Below are positions 49,371 to 60,079 of a stretch of DNA of 64,000 nucleotides, piece by piece. The translations under genes were made by a program, and so were the position numbers. The notes under the pieces were generated by a model that was given only the letters and a program-made list of their open reading frames with translations, did not search any database and had not been told where the DNA came from. The stretch is from NCBI GenBank assembly GCA_002914805.1, contig JXTB01000405.1, positions 176,684 to 240,683 of the forward strand. Reading direction: 5' to 3'. The stretch is from Parasponia andersonii (lineage: Eukaryota > Streptophyta > Magnoliopsida > Rosales > Cannabaceae). The stretch's first letter is position 1. Every line of letters starts with the position of its first letter.

Positions 49371-49865
49371 CAAATTATACGATTGAATTTATAGAAGGTC
49401 TATGACCACTCGTAATGCTGCATCTAGGAAAAAATAGGTTAGGTAAATTTTTGGGTTATGCTCATGAAAGCTGCCTACATACCTTTTGTAGGGATCAAAT
49501 CCTGATATAGTTCTGATTTCCTTACAAAAAAATAAAAAATCAATTAAACTGAATAGGAAAACGGCTATAGAGAGAGAATAGAATGGAGTAAAGAAATGTA
49601 CAATGAAGAAGAAGACTATGTATTTATAGGCAAATAAAAGGTGTTTAATAAACAGAAAATTCTATTAATTAGATATTTAATAATTATCTGTTAGGTAATT
49701 TAGTCAAAATAGGATACTTATTAGATATTGCTTGATTTGAAATATAATTACCTGATAATCATAAATAATAATTACCTCTTTTCTGAAATAAGGGACCCCC
49801 ATAAAAATATAAATATCTTTTGTGGGCTCTATATAGGGCATAAAATGAGTCATACGAATTTCACT
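49365..49865. mobile_element. About 500-base insertion inside the solo LTR
   Basis: Alignment by eye with the sister LTR at 55796-57547 shows an extra block here. It is bounded by the similar words CAGTGTAGAT (49360s) and CAGTATAGGT (49870s), a possible decayed target duplication. On the minus strand it contains a leader-like ACATAGTCTTCTTCTTCATTG and a TATA-like CCTATAAATACATAG, so it may itself be a short LTR or TRIM-type element. Exact boundaries are uncertain. Confidence 0.45.
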
Positions 49866-50343
49866 CCAATACCCAGTATAGGTGAGATTGGCATTGGAAT
49901 TTAAACAATTTGTGATTAGGCATAATAGAGGTAGATTCAAGACTATTGTAAAGGTTGGGTGAGCCTAAGAAGAATTCACTGTATTTGTACAAAGGTCGGT
50001 TAAGCCCATAATTTTGATCCGATAGTAGAAAGCTTGAAGCAAGTTGTCGAGGACTGGGAATATAATTAAATCGTCGTGTTTATTGAACTTCATAAAAACC
50101 GAGTTTATATTTTCTCTCTCTTTACCCTCTTTACTTTATTGCAAACTATTTAATTATGTGTTTGATATTTAGTGTACTTGATTTACTTGGTAATATCGCT
50201 ATATGTTTGGTATTATTATTTATTTAGTTTAAAAGTTTCAAAATAGTGGTCTATAGTTTTACATAGTTGAAAAAATTTCTTAAAAAGTCTTAAAATCCAA
50301 TTTACCCCCCTTTTTGGGTTGTTAATCTTGGGCTAACAGAATA

Positions 50344-53300
50344 TAATGGGCATTTAGCCAGTTTAGTTTAGTAAAACCCTTTCATGTGTTTAGGTGAATT
50401 ACCATTAAAATTATAATAAGTTTTCAGATTCTTAAAACTAAACCAAACAAAAGCATATGCCTAGTAAAGGAATGACCATTACATTACAAAGCTGATTACA
50501 ACCAACCAAACACCACCTTAGTTAATGTGAAAGTTAAAGATGCAAGAATAGGCCCGATCCCATTATACTATATAATGTTAAGGGGCTATAATCACTTTAA
50601 TACAAAAAATAAACAAAAAATGACATATGTTAATTCTCATGAGATTTGTAACATGGATATTTTAAGCCATTTGCAAGACAAAAATAAAGCAGTATAATTT
50701 TTTATTTTGTTATGAAAGTAAATTTTACTTTGATAAGAAAAATAGTGATCTCCTTATGGTCATAATTAATTTTTAAATTGTTTTTAGATTTTCTTTAAAC
50801 TCATCATACTAACTGAGTGTTACAGTAAGTATAAATACAATTAGGATGCACATTGTTTTTGGTATTTAAAACAATTTTTCGAAAAAAAAAATTATAAAAA
50901 TAATTTGATATTTTTGTTCCTTTTATTTTTACGTATTCTCTTATTTTAATAAGGTTTACATTATCTAAGTTTTCTTAGTTGTATATTACCTAATTACTAA
51001 ATAATATATATTTAAGTATATATATATGGACGAGTTTTCAATAGTTACAATTCCACAGTAACCATCATTAAAATTTGTGTTAGTATTAAATAATTATAAA
51101 TATTAGTGTAAGTATTAAATGAAAATCATGACCTGGATTTAAAAAATTACATGCTATAGAAGGTTTAACAAGTTATAATTTAGCATTAATTACAAAGATT
51201 CCATATTGTTTCCTTTTGACTTTGGCAATAAGTATTGGGGATAAAAATTTAGATTCGATAATAAACTAAATCTTGTTTCTTTTAATTACTCAATTTTTGA
51301 AGTGTTGCATTTAATTAATTTGAGTTTTGAAAATTGTGTTCTATTTGACTTTTTTATATTTTAGAAAAAGTTAGTTTTCATGTTTTCCTATCCCTTTTAT
51401 TGTATTTTTTAAATATATTTTTTAAAATTTTCTAACAATTATCACTCAATAACATAACCACCTAGTCTATGTAATCTTTTTTCGCTTTTTTTTTTCTCCC
51501 CTTAAGTCTCGTACATTTCTTATTATAGAATTAGAATTTTCTCTTTCTATATTGTTAAAAAAAAAAGAAAAAACATTAAACAATGTCATACTCAAAATTT
51601 GTAGAATTATAATTCAAATACAAGTTTTTGTGTTTAAATTTGAACTTTGATACAATATTTGTTTTCAAATAAAATTCTATTATCTGATTTTTATTTTTTA
51701 TTATTTTTCATGAATCACATACCACAAACATGCCCTTTATTATAAATCCCTCCAAAAGATAACCTAATTTTTAAAACAAAAAATTTTAAAGTACGTCAAA
51801 AATATATCCAAATATTTAAAACAAAAAGTTAAGAAAAAATGTAGCCAAATTTTAAGACTAAACACATTCTAAAATTGTGCATAGATATAATATTATGCAT
51901 GTGATCTAGAGTATCAATGTGGTTCATTCAATTATCGCGTATATTATATGCTCTGGGGACTTGTACTTCATTTTTAATTAAAATAGTCTCAAAGGCATAA
52001 TACTATACATATGACCTAGTGAATGAATGATTTCACTGAAAGAAAAAAATATAAATATAAATATGGTTCAATTATCACATATAATGTGTGCCTTAAGAGA
52101 CTTGCTCTCTGATTTTGATTGAAGTAGTCACATAGATACAATACTGTGTATCTGTCTTAAAATATGAAGTGGGTCAATTGTCATTCTTAATATGTACCTT
52201 ATTAACTTGCTATTCGATTTAGATCTAATTAGTTGTAGAGACACTATTATGTATGTGACCTAAAGTACTACAAATTTTGTTCATTCAATTGTCACATATA
52301 ATTTGCACCCCAAGGGACTTATTTTCCAATTTTGATCGAACTAGTAGTATTGGCATATTACTTTGCATATGACCTAAAATATGAATATGGCTTATTTTTC
52401 AGTTGTTATATATAATACCTTCCTAATTATGAAGTGTTACTCAAATTCTTATCATTAATCATAGAAACTTATAGTCTAAATAATAATAAATCCAAGAAAA
52501 AAAAGAGAATAATACAACATAGTATGGTTTACTAAGTCATAACAATTACAAACATGACCAATACACATTTTAATACAGGGATTATTTATGGTAGATTTAT
52601 TAGGTGGGTTACTATTGATAGATTTTAGTATTTTTGAATTATTCAAATAACTATATCATTAGTTGTGTCACCTATGATATATTTCTTTTTTTTTTTGGGA
52701 TTTTTATTCTATTGTAATTTTGGTCCCTTTTGATTTGATTTTTTTGGAACCTCGATTAACTAAAAGTGAGTGTATTTGAGTGTTAATAAGTGTATAATTA
52801 ATTCTTAGTAATAGTTGTATCATAATAGATAGTTGTAGTTTTTAAGCGCTAGGGAAAAGTTTTTTTTTTTTTTGTATATGTGTGTGTGGTTATTATAGGG
52901 AAGTGTATTGGAATAAGTGGTACGCACTAATCTTACTTTTTTATATTGATAAGTTGAAAATTTAAATTCATTAACTAGATGAAAATAATATAAACCTTGA
53001 TATTGATAAGTTGCAATTTAGATTTATTCATTAGATGAAAATCTTTAAAACATGCCAAAAATCGAAATTTTGCTTTTCATTGGTTTCCAAGTTTAGTTGG
53101 TTGGGATACAATTTCAGATTTTTATTTATTAGATTTTTATTCATTTTTTCTATAATGTCTACATTCAAAACCAGCCAAGTTACTCCTCTATTTGTGGTTT
53201 AAAATAATTATTGGTACAACGTATTAACATTATATATGACTAGCACATCAATTATTGCAATATAATTATGTTTATATATATTGATATAACGATGTAAACT

Positions 53301-54862
53301 AAACATAATTTAACAATTTATTCAGAAAAATAACAAATAAAACGACTAATCAAATTAAAAATATGGTTTATTTGTTATATTTGAGTGGAATGTAACTAAT
53401 CATTTAAAAATAATAAAAAATTATTAATATTTCAAATCCAAAATATTGGTCCATTAATTCTTATAATTAAAAAAGTTATCAAACTATCTTGAGTTTTAGA
53501 GTAACATTTTGTCAAGAAAGTAAAAAATTGATAAAGAGAAATAACTGAGAGATTTTCATAACTTGCTAGTTGATAAGACTCAATTTAGAAAAAGGGTGCA
53601 AAGAAAAAAAGAAGGGTGACAATTGATTAGCACTTTTTTATTAGTTCCTATTTTTATTCGATTGTAATTTTCTTTATTTAAAATGTGAAATAATGAATGA
53701 AAAATAGTAGTCTATTATTATATTTTAGTGCTATACGTGTGAAACTTTTTTTTTAAACCAATACTTGTAAGACTTCAACTTAAAAAAAATTAAGGACTTC
53801 ATCCAAAATAAAAAATTCATTCTCTTCTCTTACAATAAATCCTCGGCCAAAGGAGTGATAAAATTGACCATGTCCCGTCTCTTATACCAGATTACCTTGC
53901 AACCTCATACTGTAAAAGTTGAATGCATGATATGAACTGCACTAATAATTAAGGATATCTCCCCAAATAAAAATATTTAAGCAACAGAGCCATTTAAATA
54001 AATACTTACAATAATTCTATATTTAATCTCGAGAGCAAATTTCTTTCCACTATCTTTTAGCTTTTAAAAATTTTCTCAAATATAATTGTCATGAAAACAA
54101 ACTTTAAAGAAAGAATTTGACATATGTCAAATGTTATTCCAAGCTTACAGCCATAAAGAAAAGAATAAAAACCAATATATATATACACGAATTAGTTGAA
54201 AATAAACCAAAAACAAACCAACTAACATGTGAATTTATTTTTTCAACTGAATAAAATCATTATGTGTAATAAACCAAATCATCTTTTTCTTTCATTTTAA
54301 TAGAATAAACATAATGATATATTTTCATAGTTAATTTATTTAATATGTTTATTCAGTGAAGCTTAAAAATTATATTGTAAATAATAGACTGAAAAAACAA
54401 ACATAATTTAATTCCCAATTTAAGAGATAAAATTGTTTTTTCCTAAAAAGAAAAAAATAGAGGCAAAATTATGATTTTCATATATCTTTTTAATTTATGA
54501 TGGTGAAATATTTTTAATAGTATTCTCTGGGTAATTGATATATTTAATACAATTGACTTAGGAATACAAAACATTTTTTAAATTAATACCAATTAATAAT
54601 AAGGGAATGGGAAGGAATGAATCTTAAAATAAGATTCTATTTGAATAAATAAAAAAATATTAAAAAATACCATGTGAGCAGGTCACTAATAAGTTGTCTA
54701 TCTAGAAACATATTTAATAAGATTTATAAGTTCAAAACTAATTAATTACTATATATTTATTGGTCAACTACCCAATTAATTAAAACCGTTTGATATTCAT
54801 CCAATGGTTAAAACAACAATAACCATCGGTGGGTAAATATTAGAGTAACCATTGAAACCTTA

Positions 54863-54865
<3 letters not shown>
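50344..54865. other. Gene-free AT-rich interval between the two solo LTRs
   Basis: No gene, RNA or retrotransposon internal region was recognised in 4.5 kb. 50380-50520 ends ATTACAACCAACCAAACACC, which resembles the right end of a Harbinger- or hAT-type MITE, but the left partner is unclear. 51890-52400 has recurring words such as CATATGACCTA and TTCAATTATCACATATAAT at intervals of about 110-130 bases, suggesting a decayed tandem repeat. Confidence 0.45.
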
Positions 54866-54915
<50 letters not shown>

Positions 54916-55184
54916 ACGGAATCAGGAATTTCGTGCAGTAGAGGCTAGAATTATATATATTTTTTATTTTGTATAGTTATTTTACAATTTATTTATTTTT
55001 TGATGAGAATTTTTGTATATAATTTGTTTATTTATAGGGGCTGTTCTATACTTTATCTATTTTAGTGAGGGCTTTTATATACAAGTAATATTAAATACTA
55101 ATAAAAATATACAAATATTAGAGAGGAGTATATCTTTGAGGGAGGGCTTAAGTCCCCATTTGTCCTGTTCTCCCTCCGTTGCTG
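54866..55184. mobile_element. Second TA-flanked small element next to Micron copy C
   Basis: After the TA array at 54866-54912, the sequence GTAACGGAATCAGGAATTTC begins a block that ends GTTCTCCCTCCGTTGCTG at 55184, followed by TATATAT. The ends pair as short imperfect inverted repeats (GTAACGGA with TCCGTTGC). An internal GGGAGGGCTTAAGTCCCC is itself nearly palindromic. The block has no credible coding, and the plus-strand frame at 55013-55381 runs out of it into copy C. The class is unknown. Confidence 0.45.
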
Positions 55185-55433
55185 TATATATGAGCACCAA
55201 TCCAGTAGATATTTTTTTTATCTATGGATATGTATTATTTTGGTCAATTAAAATTGGTCATACACGTCTTTTTATGGTAAAAAATGGAGAAAAAAATATA
55301 TTAAATAATAAGTATTTATTTTTTTTATTATTTTTTTTCAATCATTCAAATTATGGTAGCCGTAAATCAATGATCCAATAACTAAAAAAAATATCTATGG
55401 ATAGATAAAAAAAAATACCTACTAGATTGACAA

Positions 55434-55476
<43 letters not shown>
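55185..55476 (-). mobile_element. Micron-like MITE between TA runs, copy C (subfamily 2, inverted)
   Basis: The core at about 55192-55435 begins GAGCACCAATCCAGTAGATA and ends ATACCTACTAGATTGACAAC, then enters a (TA)n array at 55436-55476; a short TATATAT lies on the left. Relative to copy A it is inverted. Its reverse complement matches copy D closely in the interior. It shares its left TA run with the element at 54913-55184. Confidence 0.65.
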
Positions 55477-55478
<2 letters not shown>

Positions 55479-55790
55479 AACCTTTTCAATATAATAAAAT
55501 AGACTCAGTTTATTATCACTCAAGTTGAGAAGATGATATCATTATTTTTCAACTAATAAAATAGCAAACTCTTCTAATAATAGTGAAATGCCCAAAATGC
55601 TCTTTTTAGAACTCCTACTTGAATATCTTATGCTATTTTTCTTATGTTTTTGACTTCTTTTAAAAGGCATTTTGATAAATCAGTTGCTAAGATATAGAAG
55701 TTTCAAAATTTATAGGCCAAAATGAGATTTTGGGCATAATTCAAGGGTAAGATTGGGATGTTTTCTATCTATTTCTAACATAATAATAAC

Positions 55791-57552
55791 AGAAATATTA
55801 GCCCTAGATTGACAACTCAAGAGGAGAGATGAATCGGGTTTTAAAACTCTTTAGGAAACTTTTCAACTATGTTAAAAAATAGAATATTATTATGAAACTT
55901 TTAAGTTAAATAAACAATAATACCAAATATATAACAATAATACCAAGTCAATTAAGGGCATTAAAAATCAAACACACATTCAATTAAGGGCATTGAAAAT
56001 ATAAACTCGGTTTTTACGAGGTTAGATAAACACGACGATTTGCCTACGTTTTTTGCTCTTGACAACTTGCTTTGAGCTTCTACTATTCGGATCAAGATTG
56101 TAGGCTTGACCGACCTTTTTATAAATAGAGTGAATTCTTCTTAGGCTCACCCACGCCTTTACAATAGTTTTAACTGCGGCTCTATTATACCTAACATCGG
56201 ATTATTTTGACTCCCGTGCTAGCATCACCTACGCAAATTATTTAGACAATAATGCTAACCTTACCAACTCACAAGTTGTTTAGACTCCGTTGACAACCTC
56301 ATCTATACTTCGGTTACTTAGACTTTAGTGACAACCTCACCTAATCAGGTTATTTAGACTCTGATGGCAACCTTATTTATGTACGGATTGTTTAGATAAT
56401 TGTGCCAACCTCACCTCAACTCAAATGATTTTTTGAAAATCAAGAGTGAATATACTCAAGAACTCTCCTCACAAAAGTAACGAATACAATTTTAATTTAG
56501 GAGATTTGAGAATAATGCATGATGAATCTTCTAAGATTGGCTCAATATGATGTCAAATTAATTCAACATGGAAATAGGCTTTTATACTTTGAAAGTAGTT
56601 AGATAACAATTTAAGTTCATGCAAAGTCTTAAAATAGCTTATATTTACAAGTTGTATGAAAACTAGTCGTTTTTGACTATTAGACGCAGTTTCTACCATT
56701 TTAGGTCGATCGAAAATGGGTTTTTAGTAGACCAAAAAACTAGCCGTTGATCAGTACTTTTGCAATAGTTATATTTTAACAATCATTTTTGACTAGCTGG
56801 CATTTTTGATAGATTGAAAATCCCAGTCAGACAATTTCGGTGTTTTGGCTATTTTTCAAAATCTAACAACTTTTTAGCCATTTTTCAGATTATGTCAACT
56901 TTTGGCGTTTTTCAAAATCTGACTTCTAAATTTGTTTTAAACACTTTAAAAAACATTGGAAATCAATTTAAAAAGAATATTTTGACTATTGCAAACTTGT
57001 TTTAGATTCATAAAGGTATTTAACAATAATTTAGAAAGTGTTTATACCAAGACATATTTTAGTTTATAAATAGAAAATCTTCTTTTAGTGTATTTCAAAT
57101 AATTATGATTTTGAAAATATCTGTAACTTATTTAAACTTAAAAAACTATATATCAAAAAATATTTTTCCCATTCAAATAAATCATTATTTTCTATTTTTA
57201 AACTTCTATAATAAAAGAACTATTTTAAGTTTAAGACAGTTTGAAAATTTTTTTGAAATTATAAATCAATACAAAGAGAATTTATGTACAATGAACTAAA
57301 TCAAATATTAGACTAAGTATGAAATATACCCTATCTAAGCATGTTCTTATAGCTTGATTGTCCATCTTCAAGTTTGATTCTAATAAGTCCAATATGTATC
57401 CATCTTTAAGCTTGATTCCTTAATCACTTGAGTTAGAATTTTTAAAGTCATTTCACTACACATTCAATTTAAATCATTAGTACTAAATTAACTATTTGTT
57501 TTCTTAAAAATAAGAATGAGTAAGATAGGATCCTTAATTTCTCAACAAGAAA
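55791..57552 (-). mobile_element. Solo LTR (minus orientation) with perfect AGAAA target duplication
   Basis: Read on the minus strand the LTR starts TGTTGAGAAATTAAGGATCC (57547 downward) and ends GTTGTCAATCTAGGGCTAATA at 55796, where the final ACA has become ATA. Flanks are AGAAA at 55791-55795 and 57548-57552. It is 1752 bases, homologous to the LTR at 48132-50338. No internal region adjoins it. The two LTRs are independent insertions because each has its own duplication. Confidence 0.85.
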
Positions 57553-57951
57553 GAGGTCAAATGAGACAAAATAAAATTTTTTGGATCTGAAACAAGAACA
57601 TTTGAATGAAGTGCTAAATTCATCACTATTTGGATTATATACATTTATAATTTTAATACAATTTTACTCCTAATTAGAATTACTGAAAAAGAAAAAGCTA
57701 ATAGTTAAATGCAGTACATAATATGATTTTGAATGTACATAGTCCAAATAGTAATACATTTAGAGTTTTCCTTATCAAGCATCCTACAAAAAAAAGAAAA
57801 AAAGATGAAAAATAAATAGAAAATTTCTTTAATCCTAGAAGGAAGTTATTTTTTCATTCTTCAAAATAACAAAAAAAACAATAGAGCAAGACGAAGAATA
57901 AGATGATCTGAAAAAAAGAATTTATAAAGAAAGATCTAAAACATAATGTGG

Positions 57952-58009
<58 letters not shown>

Positions 58010-58200
58010 CAATCTATAATATATAGAAAATTAAATAGATTCTTTAAGGAAAAAAACATCGTAGAAGAAAAAATCAATCATCTAAAAAAAATCAATCCTC
58101 TTATTTATATTGCTAAGAATATAAATAATATACATATATAATTAAACAGATTTTTTTCAAAAAAAAAAATTCATGGTGGAACGAAAAACAAAAATCAATT
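57553..58200. other. AT-rich intergenic DNA with a TA microsatellite
   Basis: (TA)n at 57954-58004, about 25 units. No gene or element was recognised in the rest. Confidence 0.5.
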
Positions 58201-58206
58201 CTCTCA

Positions 58207-58489
58207 TATATATATATGTGTATATATATATGGTTGCCAATCCAATATGTATTTTTTTTCTTTACCTATAAGTAGGTATTTTTTTTTTAGCCGTTGGATC
58301 ACCATTAGATGGTAATCCAATGGCTATAATGAAGTGCATGAAAAGACGTGCATCATTAATGCTCTTTCTCTCTCTTATTTTTTATGATAAAAAAATATGC
58401 ATGCTAAATTTTCATTGGCCAAATTGATACCTACCCATAGGTAAAAAAAAAAATACCTACTGGATTGGTGCCCTATATATATATATATT
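58207..58489 (+). mobile_element. Micron-like MITE between TA runs, copy B (subfamily 1)
   Basis: The core 58232-58473 (242 bases) starts GGTTGCCAATCCAATATGTA and ends TACCTACTGGATTGGTGCCC. It is flanked by interrupted TA runs (58207-58231 and 58474-58489). It matches copy A at 10140-10380 throughout, including GCCGTTGGATCACC and ATGAAGTGCATGAAAAGACG. Same orientation as copy A. Confidence 0.75.
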
Positions 58490-59780
58490 GATAAGAATCT
58501 ATAGTTTCTTTATCTGTTATTATATCACAATTAATTATTCTCCTTGAAAAACAATATAAAAGTAAATAATTAAATTTGCAGTAGTTTGAGCTTTTTTGCT
58601 CTGTGTGTGTTTATGGTGGTTATAAAAATTTTCTAGTTTGCTTCATTTTATTTAATAAATCTCTTCTTTAATTAAAAATAAATGTATTTACAAATAGAAT
58701 TCTTTTCTTTTATTTTTTTAATTAATCTCTAGCTCTCGGAAAACTGTAAGTTATTGATATTTTTTAATTTTTAATTCTTTTCACATCGAGAATTAGACAT
58801 CAAAAATAAAAAAGAGTGAACACTCAAAAAATGGATATTTTTGGCATATATAGAATGTACAAAGAAAAAATATAATTATTTAAAAATTACTTTTGTGATG
58901 TAAAAAAAAAGAATATTCATAAGAAATGACTTTTTTTTAAGATCATTTTTAAAAATGACTGCTTTTTAAACCTATTAACTAAATGGCTTTTTTATAATTT
59001 TATTTTGATAAATGAAAAATTTTTAGTTAATCTATTTTTTTTAATAATATAAATCAAGTTTTTAAAAAACAAATCAATTTTTGCGAAATAAAACAATTTT
59101 TATGAAATAAATCAATAAACTTTGATATACTAAATATGAAAAACGAGCAATTTTTTAAGTTATTTTCAAAATTCGGCCATTTTTTAGTAATATTTGAAAA
59201 ATGATCATTTTGCAAATTATAATATAAAATTCGGTCATTAGGCTAAAAATCCCTAAAAAGGAAAAAATTCATAAATATCGATTTTTAAAGCTATATTTTT
59301 CTAAATATATATTTTTTATTTTTATTTCATTAATTCCCATTTTGTTAGAAATATAGACCACTAATATTTTACATATAAAGTATATAATATTTTATATATC
59401 ATGTGTATACTGTGATATATATTTAATGCATAAAAATTATTCTAAAAATTAGTATATATTTCAAAATGTATATTATATGTCAAATTTATAATGAAAAATA
59501 TAAAACATGATATATATTTACATTATAAATATATACCGTTCATATTTTACACGTAAAAAATGTGTATCACATAGGTAAAAAGTTACATTGTAAATTTATA
59601 CTACTCATATTTTGTACACGAAATGTACATAAAAATAGATATTTTTGAAAGAAAAATGAAAAAGAGTATTTATGAAAATAAGTTATAAAAATAGATATTG
59701 GGTGTAAATTTAAAAAAAAAAATGAATGTATACAGCGTGAATAGTGAAGGATTTAGACCTTCCCGAAACGAAAATATTAC
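58490..59780. other. AT-rich intergenic DNA upstream of TIC110
   Basis: No gene was recognised. 59290-59650 is dominated by ATATAT/TTTACA words, similar in style to 20450-20720. Confidence 0.45.
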
Positions 59781-59789
59781 ATATCAACA

Positions 59790-60079
59790 TGAAGGCCCAT
59801 CGAAGCCCATTTACATGGGGAAGTTAAGTTAACAAATGCTTTCGGTTTTCAAACCAAAACCCACAGTCCATAAATCAGATCGAATCACGGTAATGTTATT
59901 TTGTCTTCTTCATTTCGCTCTATCCTTAACTTCCATTTCACCCTTTATCTTCTTCTTCTTCTTCGTTAAACCCTATGTAACTCTCCTGACTCCTCCTCTA
60001 CAACCACCTTCGTTCATTCACCTCCACCTCAAACGACGTCGTCGTCCTCATCCTTCCTCCTCCCTTCTCAGGGGGAGCC
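59790..60079 (+). promoter_or_regulatory. TIC110 proximal promoter and 5' UTR with GGCCCA-type motifs
   Basis: GGCCCAT at 59794-59800 and AGCCCAT at 59804-59810 lie about 270-285 bases before the start codon, ten bases apart, a site II-like pair typical of plant nuclear genes for organelle proteins. 59940-60060 is strongly CT-rich (TCTTCTTCTTCTTCTTCG at about 59949), as in many plant leaders. The open frame starting at 59836 is a leader or other-frame shadow. Confidence 0.5.

Larger units (their letters stand above)
48127..50343 (+). mobile_element. Solo LTR (plus orientation) with perfect GAATA target duplication
   Basis: The LTR 48132-50338 runs from TGTTCAGAAATTAAG to TTGTTAATCTTGGGCTAACA and is flanked by GAATA on both sides (48127-48131 and 50339-50343). 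No internal retrotransposon sequence is present, so it is a solo LTR left by recombination. It is homologous along its length to the reverse complement of 55796-57547. It carries short internal tandem units of the type GAGGTTGGCACTGGAGTCTA at 49210-49370 and a GAATTCACTGTATTTGTAC leader-like region near 49970. A roughly 500-base block at about 49365-49865 is absent from the sister copy. Confidence 0.85.

Noticed and set aside
48127-57552. The two LTRs as the ends of a single retrotransposon.
   Set aside because: They are in opposite orientation, each has its own different 5-base duplication, and no retrotransposon coding lies between them.
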